From contig CAMDWI010000026.1 in NCBI GenBank assembly GCA_945878555.1, positions 1-45,462 on the forward strand: a DNA stretch of 45,462 nt, read 5' to 3'. The notes under the pieces were generated by a model that did no database searches, had not been told where the DNA came from, and saw only the letters and a list, made by a program, of their open reading frames with translations. Position numbers and translations under genes: made by a program. How positions within the stretch are numbered: position 1 is the stretch's first letter; every line of letters begins with the position of its first letter. This document shows, one piece after another, positions 1-8,998 of this stretch. The DNA is from Klebsiella pneumoniae. Lineage in GTDB: Bacteria; Pseudomonadota; Gammaproteobacteria; Eutrophobiales; Eutrophobiaceae.

Positions 1-100
1 TGCCGGAATATTACCCTTCCAGACACGCTGTGAATACATCCATGTACGCTCGAGCGCCGCATCCATGCGGCTAACGGTCTGTCACGGTAATATTCCGGCA
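1..100. repeat. Cloverleaf-like palindromic element, copy 1
   Basis: Positions 1-14 (TGCCGGAATATTAC) are the exact reverse complement of 87-100, forming a closing arm. Inside it, CAGAC (20-24) can pair with GTCTG (77-81). The core then holds three consecutive small palindromes: 35-46 (TACAT-CC-ATGTA), 47-56 (CGCTCGAGCG) and 57-70 (CCGCAT-CC-ATGCGG). Bases 21-80 are identical, in inverted orientation, to 44052-44111, whereas the closing arms of the two copies are unrelated. The element lies about 110 bases past the 3' end of the receiver-HDOD gene, so it may serve as a terminator or 3'-end structure. The arm may extend beyond the left edge of the window. Confidence 0.85.
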
Positions 101-208
101 CCCAATCTGAACTGTCGTGGATTTCGGAACAGTTATTTAGATAACCGCAGACTGCTACCCAACGCAAATCACGCTGCGTGAGCAGGTAATTTCGAATTAT
201 CTAACCAC

Positions 209-1552
209 TTAGTGGATGGTTGCAGTATCGGCTACGTTGCTCATGATCCGTGTGACCCTGGTAGCAACAGACGCGATCGTCGTCGTATCCAGCATCAGCA
301 ATCTGCCCGCAATACTGTCTGACAGGTCTGTTTCGGCCTTGCCGCTGCCGTATCCTGTCTGATTGACCATCTGGTCGGCCAGGTTGACCACGCACAAAGG
401 GCGAGACAAGGGATCGGTGCTCTCTATATCATTATGATAGCTTGCTATCGTTTCAAACTCTTCCGGCAGCTTCCAGCGCTTCAACAAGGCCCCACCAAAT
501 TTTGCATGCTGGCTACGTATCAGCTCCTTGATATCACCGGCATGTTGCTGATACAGGGATGGATTCCGGATCTTGATTTCGGAGATGATCTGGACCAGCA
601 GTAACTTGCCAATATCATGCAACAGTCCCATTGTGAATACCTGTTCAGGAGACTCCAGCTTCAGGTTTTCAGCCAGCAGGAAAGAGGCATGGGCACAGGC
701 AAGCGAATGCTGCCAGAGGTCTTTTAACAGGGTCTGATATTCGGGATCCCGGGTCACATACATCGAGCGGTTGGTGATGACCGATACATAGTTTTTGGTC
801 GTCAACAGTCCCAGCCTGTTGATAGCGTCATCCAGCGTCCTGATATCACTCGCCCCACGGTAATAGGCAGAGTTTGCCACCCCAATCAGTTTTGAGGTGA
901 TACTGGCATCTTTCTTGAGGAACACCGCAATTTCATTAATGGGACAACTCTTCCTGATCATATCAGCCAGCGTCATATCCAGTTCGGGATAGACCGGCAG
1001 ATTGATCTCTCCACGATTCAATATATCGGTGATTTCATCAATCAAACTACCCGTTTGTGCAGGCATGGCTGGCAGGTTCTCGAGGGTTTCCTCTGCTGCA
1101 CTCGTCCCCGTATTCAACTCAGCTATACGCTGATTCAGGACAGCGACCTCCTGCCTCAGGCGTACTATCGTTTCCCGCATTTCGTCGCGTTCCTCAAACT
1201 TGCACAGTGCCTGGGAAATGGCGGGGATACAGGCCTCTTCATAGCCGCGGGTCTTGACCACATAATTATAGGCCCCGGCCCGGATCGCCTGTATCGCCTC
1301 AATCTGGCGTTCAAGCGGTGTTATGATCAGTACCGGGATATAGGTATTGGCGACCAGCGCCTTGATAAAATCCAGTCCATCCTTACCGGTAAAATTGCTG
1401 TCGACAATGACCGCCTGGCATCGTTCGACCAGATATTTCAGCGGTACCGGCTTCGTTATCAGGATGGCGTTGTATTCCCGGCCCATGACGGCCTTCAGCT
1501 TTTCACCTTCAATAAAGTTCGAATTGGCAATTACGATAGTGATATTATTCAT
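209..1552 (-). CDS. Response-regulator receiver + HDOD domain protein
   Basis: This is a 447-residue cytoplasmic signalling protein. Residues 1-120 form a CheY-like receiver: the phosphoacceptor is probably Asp51 (in AVIVDSNF), followed by a Thr near 78 (LLIIT-type strand) and the usual Lys near 98 (YVVKTR). The acidic pair that normally binds Mg at the end of strand 1 is replaced by Asn (IANSNF), so phosphorylation may be weak or absent. A charged helix at about 112-150 looks like a coiled coil. Residues 170-390 form an HDOD domain with a HDIGK motif. Such proteins act in two-component or c-di-GMP-linked regulation, but the target here is unknown. No neighbouring histidine kinase is seen. 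The gene is monocistronic within the window. Confidence 0.85.
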   Translation of the reverse strand: MNNITIVIANSNFIEGEKLKAVMGREYNAILITKPVPLKYLVERCQAVIVDSNFTGKDGLDFIKALVANTYIPVLIITPLERQIEAIQAIRAGAYNYVVKTRGYEEACIPAISQALCKFEERDEMRETIVRLRQEVAVLNQRIAELNTGTSAAEETLENLPAMPAQTGSLIDEITDILNRGEINLPVYPELDMTLADMIRKSCPINEIAVFLKKDASITSKLIGVANSAYYRGASDIRTLDDAINRLGLLTTKNYVSVITNRSMYVTRDPEYQTLLKDLWQHSLACAHASFLLAENLKLESPEQVFTMGLLHDIGKLLLVQIISEIKIRNPSLYQQHAGDIKELIRSQHAKFGGALLKRWKLPEEFETIASYHNDIESTDPLSRPLCVVNLADQMVNQTGYGSGKAETDLSDSIAGRLLMLDTTTIASVATRVTRIMSNVADTATIH

Positions 1553-1729
1553 GGAAATCAGATTCTTTCATCCTGTTTACTGAGTGGCCTAATCATTCCC
1601 GTGACGGTGTATATCCCTGCCCGCCGCAAGGTTACACCTCTGTATATATATCGACAAAAAACCGGTATCCTTTAGGCCTCAGTGATAAATTTTACAAAGT
1701 GCTGATAACGCCACGGGATAAAACGAGAC

Positions 1730-2374
1730 ATGCCTTCAAGAAAAACCCTGACAACACTGGCATTAATGACAGCACTGATGATTATCGGTGCGTTACTTGG
1801 TATATACACCAACCGCTTTTATCACCCTGCCCCGTCTGCGGAGTCTGTTCCCGGCCTGTTATGGCCCAATCCGAAACAGCTGACTGAATTTACGACCATC
1901 AGTCACACCGGCGAAACCTTCGGGCTGGAAAACCTGAAGGGGAAATGGTCTCTCCTGTTTTTCGGGTATACCCATTGTCCCGATGTCTGCCCGATTACCC
2001 TGACATTACTTGGCCAGATCCATGACCGGCTGGAACAGTACGCGAGCCCCGGCCTGCAGACTGTTTTTGTCTCGGTTGATCCGGTACGTGATACCCCGGA
2101 ACGCCTGGCCGGATATATCGGGTATTTTCATCCGGATTTTATCGCGCTTGGCGGCTCGACAGATCAGGTCAAAGGCCTCTCCAGCCAGATCGGCATCGCC
2201 TCAAGTCATGGCGCCGTGGAAGCAGATGGCAGCTACCCGGTCAATCATTCCACCTCCATACTGCTGATAGACCCGCAAGCACGGTTGGCCGGTATATTCT
2301 CTGCTCCGCATGACGGAGAAACGATCATCAGTCAGTTCGCCAGCATCGTGGAATTTATCAACCGGCAAGACTGA
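1730..2374 (+). CDS. SCO1/SenC family copper-dependent assembly protein
   Basis: This 214-residue protein has one N-terminal membrane anchor (about residues 8-26) and a periplasmic thioredoxin fold. It carries the Sco copper site: Cys83 and Cys87 in GYTHCPDVCP and a distal His near 173 (NHSTSILLID). Sco proteins help deliver copper or reduce thiols during maturation of the CuA centre of cytochrome oxidase. The next gene starts one base after its stop codon (TGATATG) and encodes a PCu(A)C copper chaperone domain, the usual partner of Sco in CuA assembly, so the two are almost certainly co-transcribed. Length and motifs are normal for the family. Confidence 0.93.
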   Translation: MPSRKTLTTLALMTALMIIGALLGIYTNRFYHPAPSAESVPGLLWPNPKQLTEFTTISHTGETFGLENLKGKWSLLFFGYTHCPDVCPITLTLLGQIHDRLEQYASPGLQTVFVSVDPVRDTPERLAGYIGYFHPDFIALGGSTDQVKGLSSQIGIASSHGAVEADGSYPVNHSTSILLIDPQARLAGIFSAPHDGETIISQFASIVEFINRQD

Positions 2375-2375
2375 T

Positions 2376-3707
2376 ATGTTTCGCCTGTTTGTCCTGTTGC
2401 TGTTGTTACTGTCTGCAAACTTGTCAGTTCGGGCGGATGAGGTGATCATTTCCGATACGTGGATCGCCGAGGGCCCGCCGAACAGCGCTGTGAATGCCGC
2501 TTACCTGCAGATTGAAAATACAGGTTCATCACAGGTAACTCTGGTGGCCATTGACGGTGCCGGCTTTGAGAAAATCGAGATGCACCGTAGTCTCATGGAA
2601 AATGGAATGGCCACGATGGAGCATGTCAGCCGTGTTGATATCGGGCCGGGTTCCCGGCAGGTTTTCGCGCCTGGCGATTTTCACTTGATGTTATACAATA
2701 CCGGCAAGCCGCCACAATCCGGTGAAACCCGATCATTAAATTTGCACTTCGCGGATGGCACCAGTAGACAGGTCCATGCCGAGGTAAGGAAATCAACAGT
2801 GAATCAGCACCATCAGCACGATGAACATAGCGGAGAAGGTTCCGGACCCCTCGATCGGATCAAGGTGCTCTACCAGCATCTGCTGCCACAACATTTCCTG
2901 TCCGGCCTGATGTATCGGCTGACGCGGATCACCTGGGCACCGTTCAAAGACCGGCTCATCCGTCATTTTATCCAGCTGTACAACGTGGACATGTCGATTG
3001 CGATAGAACCAGCACCCGAAAAGTACCGTCATTTCAATGAATTCTTTACCCGGCCGCTGAAGGCCAGTGTGCGGCCGGTCGATAAAGCGGGCAATGCTGT
3101 TGTCTCTCCGGTTGATGCCGCTGTCAGCCAATATGGACGAATCAGCAACGGCAAATTGATCCAGGCAAAAAACCGTGACTACACGGTAGAGCAACTGCTG
3201 GGTGGTGATGCGGAACTGGCACAACGCTTTAACGATGGCGAGTTTATAACGCTTTATCTCTCCCCTCGTGATTATCACCGCATCCATATGCCCGTGACCG
3301 GCACACTGCAAAGTATGACCTATGTTCCCGGCCAGTTGTTTTCAGTCAGCCCCGCGACCACACGCGGGTTAGACAATCTGTTTGCCCGCAATGAAAGGCT
3401 GGTACAGATTTTTGACTCGGAGATTGGCAGTTTCGCGCTGGTGATGGTTGGTGCCATTTTTGTAGGCAGTATGGAAACGGTATGGGCCGGTCAGGTAACA
3501 CCCGCAGCGGTGAGAACCCTGGACACGCGACATTATCCACTGGCAGGACAGCCCGAAATCCAGCTTGCTAAAGGCAGTGAAATGGGACGTTTTAATATGG
3601 GCTCAACTGTAATACTGTTGTTTCAGCAAGGCAGGCTGGACTGGGACGCGGCCATCAGTACAGACACTTCTGTCCGTCTGGGCCAGAAAATTGCGACGAT
3701 TAAATAG
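2376..3707 (+). CDS. psd: PCu(A)C copper chaperone fused to phosphatidylserine decarboxylase
   Basis: This ORF of 443 residues joins two normally separate proteins. A signal peptide (cleavage probably after VRA, residue 20) leads into a PCu(A)C copper chaperone domain (about 21-140) with the expected His/Met ligands (EMHRS, MEHV and FHLM). A His-rich linker (QHHQHDEH) follows. The rest (about 160-443) is a complete Psd: FFTRPL, a catalytic Asp in SPVDAAV, a His in SPRDYHRIH, and the autocleavage motif MGST with processing expected between Gly409 and Ser410. Psd makes phosphatidylethanolamine from phosphatidylserine and normally acts on the cytoplasmic face of the inner membrane, so a secreted fusion is paradoxical. 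An in-frame GTG with a good ribosome binding site lies at the domain boundary. I chose ATG 2376, directly after the sco stop codon, over a longer frame overlapping sco. Confidence 0.85.
   Translation: MFRLFVLLLLLLSANLSVRADEVIISDTWIAEGPPNSAVNAAYLQIENTGSSQVTLVAIDGAGFEKIEMHRSLMENGMATMEHVSRVDIGPGSRQVFAPGDFHLMLYNTGKPPQSGETRSLNLHFADGTSRQVHAEVRKSTVNQHHQHDEHSGEGSGPLDRIKVLYQHLLPQHFLSGLMYRLTRITWAPFKDRLIRHFIQLYNVDMSIAIEPAPEKYRHFNEFFTRPLKASVRPVDKAGNAVVSPVDAAVSQYGRISNGKLIQAKNRDYTVEQLLGGDAELAQRFNDGEFITLYLSPRDYHRIHMPVTGTLQSMTYVPGQLFSVSPATTRGLDNLFARNERLVQIFDSEIGSFALVMVGAIFVGSMETVWAGQVTPAAVRTLDTRHYPLAGQPEIQLAKGSEMGRFNMGSTVILLFQQGRLDWDAAISTDTSVRLGQKIATIK
2786..2801 (+). promoter_or_regulatory. Internal ribosome binding site and in-frame GTG start for Psd
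   Basis: AAGGA at 2786-2790 lies eight bases before an in-frame GTG at 2799-2801, exactly between the copper-chaperone domain and the Psd domain. Starting there gives a product of about 302 residues without a signal peptide. That is close to the size of a free-standing Psd and suits its cytoplasmic location. This is inferred from sequence alone. Confidence 0.5.
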
Positions 3708-3729
3708 ACGACGCGAACGAGTAGCCGGT

Positions 3730-5172
3730 TTACTGGACGACGCCGAGTACCTTCAGACACAGCCCCATCAACATGCCGGGCATAAACCCGACCAGCAATA
3801 CAGCAATACCGTTCAGACTGAGGATAAACCGCATCTGCTGTGAACCCTTGAACGCAATCATACTTTCGGGCTCATCAAAATACATCAGCTTGACCACGCG
3901 CAGATAATAGAAGGCGCCGATGACGGAGAAGATGACAGCTATTGAGGCAAGCAATACATTACCCGAGGCTATAACTTCTTTCACCACAAACCATTTCGAC
4001 CAGAATCCGGCCAGTGGCGGCACACCAGCCATTGAGAACATCAGGACCAGCATGATAAATGCATACCAGGGACTGCGTCGGGCCAGACCCTTGAAATCAT
4101 TCAGGCTGTCGGCTTCCATACCCTTGCGTCCAAGCAGGATAATCATACCGAAGGAACCCATGCTCATAATGGCGTAGATCAGGATATAGAACATCGAACC
4201 GGCATAGCCGTTCGGCGTACCACTGATCATGCCCAGCAGGAAGAAACCAACATGCGCTATCGTTGAATAGGCCAGCATGCGCTTGATATTGGTCTGTGAA
4301 ATGGCAATGACATTGCCGGTCGCCATCGATAATAATGCCAGCACCATCAACATACCCTGCCAGTCTGCCAGCAAAGGCTGCATACCGTCCGCCAATAACC
4401 TGAAGGTCATCGCAAACGCCGCTATCTTGGGTGCACTGCTGATAAACAGGGTAACGGCCGTTGGCGCACCCTCATAAATATCGGGAACCCACATATGGAA
4501 CGGCACGGCACCCAGCTTGAATGCAATACCCACAATAATAAACACCAGACCAAAAACCAGTAACAGGCTGGAGTTCGCATCGCCATTCTGTGCAATCCAG
4601 GCAGAGATCCCCTGTAAATCGAGTACACCGGTCACACCGTATAACATCGAGATACCGTAGAGCAGCATGCCGGAGGCCATCGCGCCGAGGACAAAATATT
4701 TCATTGCCGCTTCCGAGGCCGTCACCGGATGTTTATGCATCGCGACCATCGCATAGAGGGACAGCGACAATAATTCAAGACCGAGATAGATGGTAAGCAG
4801 GCTGGCTGCTGAAGCCATAATCATCATGCCAAGGACAGCGAACAATCCGAGCACAAAATATTCGCCGCGAATAATCTCGTGCTTCTTCAGATAATCATAC
4901 GAATAGAAGAACACCACCAGGGACACCAGTGCTATCGCCGCCTTCAATACCACACTCATCGGATCAGTGACAAAATGCCCGGAGAAGGCAATTGTTTCCG
5001 TTGCCGGCGATAACCAGACGACCAGAAACGCCACAACCGCCAGCGTTGCCTGGGTAAACCAGTAGGTCAATGCCTTGTCCTCATCAACTATCACTGTATC
5101 AAGAATCAAAATGATACAGGCCATCGTCAATAAGACAATTTCAGGGGTCAGCAGGAGTATTTCCGGGATCAT
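3730..5172 (-). CDS. nuoN: NADH-quinone oxidoreductase subunit N
   Basis: This 480-residue antiporter-like subunit of the complex I membrane arm is one of three proton-pumping modules. It is predicted to have about 14 membrane helices. It shows the Proton_antipo_M hallmarks: a Glu in LGLELLSLSLYAMVAM, a Lys in FKLGAVPFHMWVPD, and a Lys in IKRMLAYSTIAHVGF. It is the last gene of the operon, 13 bases after nuoM. Its 3' end lies 22 bases from the convergent psd stop codon, with no obvious terminator hairpin between them. Length is typical. Confidence 0.97.
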   Translation of the reverse strand: MIPEILLLTPEIVLLTMACIILILDTVIVDEDKALTYWFTQATLAVVAFLVVWLSPATETIAFSGHFVTDPMSVVLKAAIALVSLVVFFYSYDYLKKHEIIRGEYFVLGLFAVLGMMIMASAASLLTIYLGLELLSLSLYAMVAMHKHPVTASEAAMKYFVLGAMASGMLLYGISMLYGVTGVLDLQGISAWIAQNGDANSSLLLVFGLVFIIVGIAFKLGAVPFHMWVPDIYEGAPTAVTLFISSAPKIAAFAMTFRLLADGMQPLLADWQGMLMVLALLSMATGNVIAISQTNIKRMLAYSTIAHVGFFLLGMISGTPNGYAGSMFYILIYAIMSMGSFGMIILLGRKGMEADSLNDFKGLARRSPWYAFIMLVLMFSMAGVPPLAGFWSKWFVVKEVIASGNVLLASIAVIFSVIGAFYYLRVVKLMYFDEPESMIAFKGSQQMRFILSLNGIAVLLVGFMPGMLMGLCLKVLGVVQ

Positions 5173-5185
5173 GACTGTTTAATGG

Positions 5186-6703
5186 TTAACCTGTTTTCGA
5201 CTGCATTATATGATTGAACAGATATTCAATAGACGGATGCATCATATCGAATATCGGTGCCGGCCAGATTCCAAATACCAGCACGGCTATCGCCAGTACG
5301 GCAAGAAAGAAGGTTTCCCTGGCGTTGATGTCCTGCAATTCCGCCACGTGATCATTGGCTACATCACCGAATATCACCCGTTTATACATCCATAATGAAT
5401 AGGCCGCGCCCATGATTAATGTCAGTGCGGCCAGAAATGCTATCCAGAATCCGGACTGGTAGCTGGCGAGGATGACCAGAAACTCACCGACAAAGCCGGA
5501 GGTACCTGGCAAACCGGCATTGGCCATAGTAAACAGCAACATGAATGCGGCAAATTTTGGCATGGTATTGGCAACACCACCATACGAACTGATCTCGCGA
5601 CTGTGCATACGGTCATACAGTACGCCCACACACAGGAACATCGCGCCGGAGATAAAACCGTGGGAAATCATCTGCATCATCGCCCCTTCCAGCGCCATCA
5701 GCGAACCACTGTTGTCCGCGGTAGAGGCAAAAATGGAGAAGACGACGAAAAATCCCAGTGTGACAAAACCCATATGCGAAATGGAGGAATAGGCGATCAG
5801 TTTCTTCATATCGGTCTGCACCAGCGCCACAAAACCGATATAGACGATGGCAATCAATGACAACACGATCATGAATGTGTCGTAGGCCATACTTGCATCC
5901 GGCGCGATCGGCAGGCTGAAGCGGATAAAACCATATCCACCCATCTTCAGCATGATAGCCGCCAGCACCACAGAACCGGCGGTGGGCGCCTCCACGTGGG
6001 CATCCGGCAACCAGGTATGTACCGGCCACATGGGTATCTTCACTGCAAAGGCGAGGAAAAAGGCGATAAATATCAGCTTTTGTTCATTCAGCGACAGCGG
6101 CAAGGCATGCATGTCCGGAATACTGAAACTGCCACCCTTTGCATACATATAAAGCAGGGCAACCAGCATGAATACCGAGCCGAGGAATGTATACAGGAAA
6201 AACTTGATCGTTGCATAAACGCGGCGTGGCCCACCCCAGATCCCGATGATAAGGAACATCGGTATCAGCATCGCTTCCCAGAAGAAGTAGAACAGGATCG
6301 CATCAACCGCTGCAAACACACCATTCATCAGGCCTTCGAGTATCAGGAATGCCGCCATGAACTGTGACACCCGGGATTCAATCACGTCCCAGGCCGAGAG
6401 TATGACCAGGATTGTGGTGAACGTGGTCAACAGGATCAACGGCAGGGCAATACCATCAACACCGAGATGATAGTTGATTTTAAATGCCTCTATCCAGCTA
6501 CGGTATTCGACAAACTGCAGGGCCGGTGTGGTCAGATCAAAATTGGCATAGGCCATCAGTGACAGCACAAACACCAGAATTGAAACCATCAGCGAGAAGA
6601 CCTTTACGGTCTGTTCCTGGCGGTCACCAAGATACAATACCCAGATACCTCCCAGTATCGGGGTCCAGACCAGCAGGCTTAGAAACGGCAGGTTCAGATC
6701 CAT
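5186..6703 (-). CDS. nuoM: NADH-quinone oxidoreductase subunit M
   Basis: This 505-residue antiporter-like proton-pumping subunit of the complex I membrane arm sits between NuoL and NuoN. It carries the conserved Glu of FFWEAMLIPMFLIIGIWGG, the Lys and His of VKIPMWPVHTWLPDAHVEAP, and the Lys pair of KKLIAYSSISHMGF. About 14 transmembrane helices are expected. The gene lies 11 bases after nuoL and 13 bases before nuoN. Length is usual for the family and nothing is missing. Confidence 0.97.
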   Translation of the reverse strand: MDLNLPFLSLLVWTPILGGIWVLYLGDRQEQTVKVFSLMVSILVFVLSLMAYANFDLTTPALQFVEYRSWIEAFKINYHLGVDGIALPLILLTTFTTILVILSAWDVIESRVSQFMAAFLILEGLMNGVFAAVDAILFYFFWEAMLIPMFLIIGIWGGPRRVYATIKFFLYTFLGSVFMLVALLYMYAKGGSFSIPDMHALPLSLNEQKLIFIAFFLAFAVKIPMWPVHTWLPDAHVEAPTAGSVVLAAIMLKMGGYGFIRFSLPIAPDASMAYDTFMIVLSLIAIVYIGFVALVQTDMKKLIAYSSISHMGFVTLGFFVVFSIFASTADNSGSLMALEGAMMQMISHGFISGAMFLCVGVLYDRMHSREISSYGGVANTMPKFAAFMLLFTMANAGLPGTSGFVGEFLVILASYQSGFWIAFLAALTLIMGAAYSLWMYKRVIFGDVANDHVAELQDINARETFFLAVLAIAVLVFGIWPAPIFDMMHPSIEYLFNHIMQSKTG

Positions 6704-6714
6704 ATAAATTCCTG

Positions 6715-8688
6715 TTACTGCATGATTCGATGAACAAAAACTGCCAGCAGTACCAGTAACCCGATGATCATCGTAAACGCATAATCATACAGATGGCCCG
6801 ACTGCAGTACCCGGATCCTGGCAGAGAACCAGCGGACCGCGTGGGCTGTTCCATTTACCAGTAATCCGTCAATAATCTTTACATCACCAATCTGCCATAA
6901 CAGCCGACCCAGATTTCTCGCGCCGCCGGCAAACACAACCTGGTTGATATCATCCAGCCAGTACTTGTTCATCAACGCGCGGTAGATCAGACCGGTATGT
7001 GCCGCAATTTTTGCCGGTATGGCCGGTTGTTTGATATAGAGGAACCAGGCCACAAACACGCCGGCCATTGCCAGATATACCGGAGCCGCCTGGAATGAAT
7101 GCAGGATAAAGGCGGTAATACCGTGGTACTCCTCGCCAATAATCCCTATCACATCATGTTCGGGGGTGACATAGATAGCATCAAGGAAATATCCGCCAAA
7201 CAACATTGGCCCGATCAGGAATGCGCCTATAACGAGTGACGGTATCGCCAGCACCGACAATGGCACAGTCACGACCGCCGGTGACTCATGCAAATGTTCC
7301 TCGGTATGGTGATCCATCCGCTTCTCGCCATGGAACACGAGGAAGAACAACCGGAAAGAGTAGAGTGCGGTAATAAATACACCACTGAGCACCGCTACAT
7401 AGGCCCAGTCAGCAAATGGCAGGTGCGAATGATGTACTGCCTCAATAATCGCATCCTTTGAGAAAAATCCGGCCGTGCCCGGGAAACCTATCAACGCAAG
7501 CGAGCCTATCAACGAGGTAATCCAGGTGACGGGCATGTGACGATATAACCCGCCCATCTTGCGCATGTCCTGCTCATGGTGCATGCCCATAATGACCGAA
7601 CCGGCGGCAAGGAACAGTAATGCCTTGAAGAAGGCATGGGTGACCAGATGGAATATCGCCGCCGAGTAGGCCGATACACCGAGCGCCACTGTCATATAAC
7701 CCAGCTGTGACAGGGTTGAATAGGCAATAACGCGTTTAATGTCGTTCTGCACCAGGCCGAGCAGACCCATGAAAAATGCAGTTATCGTTCCGATGACCAG
7801 GATAAACGTCAGTGCTGTCTCTGACAGTTCGAACATCGGTGACATCCTGGCGACCATGAAGATACCGGCCGTCACCATCGTCGCCGCATGGATTAACGCG
7901 GAGATCGGGGTCGGGCCTTCCATTGAATCAGGCAACCACACATGTAATGGCACCTGGGCCGACTTGCCCATCGCGCCGATAAACAGACAGATACAGATGA
8001 CCGACATCAATGACCAGTCCGTACCCGGCAGGATCTGGACGGTTGCGGTCGCAAAGGCCGGCAACTGGGCAAACACCTCATTATAATCCAGCGTCTTGAA
8101 CGTCATCACCACAGCGGCAATACCGAGCAGGAAACCGAAGTCGCCAACCCGGTTGACAAGAAACGCCTTCATATTGGCAAATATTGCCGAATCACGCTTG
8201 AACCAGAAACCGATCAACAGATAGGACACCAGACCGACCGCTTCCCAGCCAAAAAACAGCTGCATGAAGTTGTTCGACATGACCAGCATCAGCATTGAGA
8301 AGGTAAACAGCGAGATATAGCTGAAAAAACGCTGATATCCCGGGTCCTCGTGCATATAGCCGATAGTGTAGATGTGGATCATCCACGAAACAAAGGTGAC
8401 CACTACCATCATCGTGACCGATAAACGGTCAACCAGAAACCCGACATGCAGCGACAAACTACCGGTAGTCAGCCAGGTATAGATCGTCTGGTTAAAGATT
8501 TCGCCGCCATCAAAAACGATATGCTTGTAAGCATACAGTGACAACAGGCTGGAAATACCTACGCCAATAATGGTGACCCAATGGGCACCATTCCGCCCGA
8601 TAACACGCCCGAACAGGCCGGCGATAATCGAGCCGATCAGGGGTGCGAGTACTATGGCGAGATAGACTGATTTCATGTCTGTTGGCAT
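6715..8688 (-). CDS. nuoL: NADH-quinone oxidoreductase subunit L
   Basis: This 657-residue distal proton-pumping subunit has about 16 transmembrane helices and the long lateral amphipathic helix that runs along the membrane arm. It shows the conserved Glu of FFGWEAVGLVSYLLIGFW, the motif GKSAQVPLHVWLPDSMEGPT, and the Lys of KRVIAYSTLSQLGYM. The region from about residue 500 to the end contains the C-terminal helix HL and the final anchor. It starts four bases after nuoK and is followed 11 bases later by nuoM. Confidence 0.97.
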   Translation of the reverse strand: MPTDMKSVYLAIVLAPLIGSIIAGLFGRVIGRNGAHWVTIIGVGISSLLSLYAYKHIVFDGGEIFNQTIYTWLTTGSLSLHVGFLVDRLSVTMMVVVTFVSWMIHIYTIGYMHEDPGYQRFFSYISLFTFSMLMLVMSNNFMQLFFGWEAVGLVSYLLIGFWFKRDSAIFANMKAFLVNRVGDFGFLLGIAAVVMTFKTLDYNEVFAQLPAFATATVQILPGTDWSLMSVICICLFIGAMGKSAQVPLHVWLPDSMEGPTPISALIHAATMVTAGIFMVARMSPMFELSETALTFILVIGTITAFFMGLLGLVQNDIKRVIAYSTLSQLGYMTVALGVSAYSAAIFHLVTHAFFKALLFLAAGSVIMGMHHEQDMRKMGGLYRHMPVTWITSLIGSLALIGFPGTAGFFSKDAIIEAVHHSHLPFADWAYVAVLSGVFITALYSFRLFFLVFHGEKRMDHHTEEHLHESPAVVTVPLSVLAIPSLVIGAFLIGPMLFGGYFLDAIYVTPEHDVIGIIGEEYHGITAFILHSFQAAPVYLAMAGVFVAWFLYIKQPAIPAKIAAHTGLIYRALMNKYWLDDINQVVFAGGARNLGRLLWQIGDVKIIDGLLVNGTAHAVRWFSARIRVLQSGHLYDYAFTMIIGLLVLLAVFVHRIMQ

Positions 8689-8692
8689 CGCA

Positions 8693-8998
8693 TCATCCCT
8701 TCAAGCTATCCAGATCGGCAACATTTATGGTGCTCCTGTTCCTGAACAGCACCACCAGTATCGCCAGACCGATGGCTGATTCTGCCGCCGCGACAGTCAG
8801 GATGAAAAACACGAATATCTGACCGTTGATATCATGCAGGAAGTGGGAAAAGGCGATGAAATTCATATTGACCGACAGCAACATCAACTCGATACACATC
8901 AACAGGATAATCACGTTTTTACGATTGATAAAAATACCGGCAACACTGATACAGAACAGGATCGCGGCAAGTATGAGTACATGGCTGAGTGTAATCAT
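8693..8998 (-). CDS. nuoK: NADH-quinone oxidoreductase subunit K
   Basis: This 101-residue, three-helix subunit of the complex I membrane arm is homologous to MrpC and ND4L. It contains the two membrane Glu residues used in proton translocation, one in [11 protein letters not shown] and one in [13 protein letters not shown]. Its start overlaps the nuoJ stop by four bases, implying translational coupling. nuoL follows four bases after its stop. Confidence 0.97.
   Translation of the reverse strand: MITLSHVLILAAILFCISVAGIFINRKNVIILLMCIELMLLSVNMNFIAFSHFLHDINGQIFVFFILTVAAAESAIGLAILVVLFRNRSTINVADLDSLKG

Noticed and set aside
2310..2375. An earlier ATG in frame with the PCu(A)C-Psd gene
   Set aside because: It lies inside sco and would bury the signal peptide; ATG 2376 directly after the sco stop codon gives a proper Sec signal.
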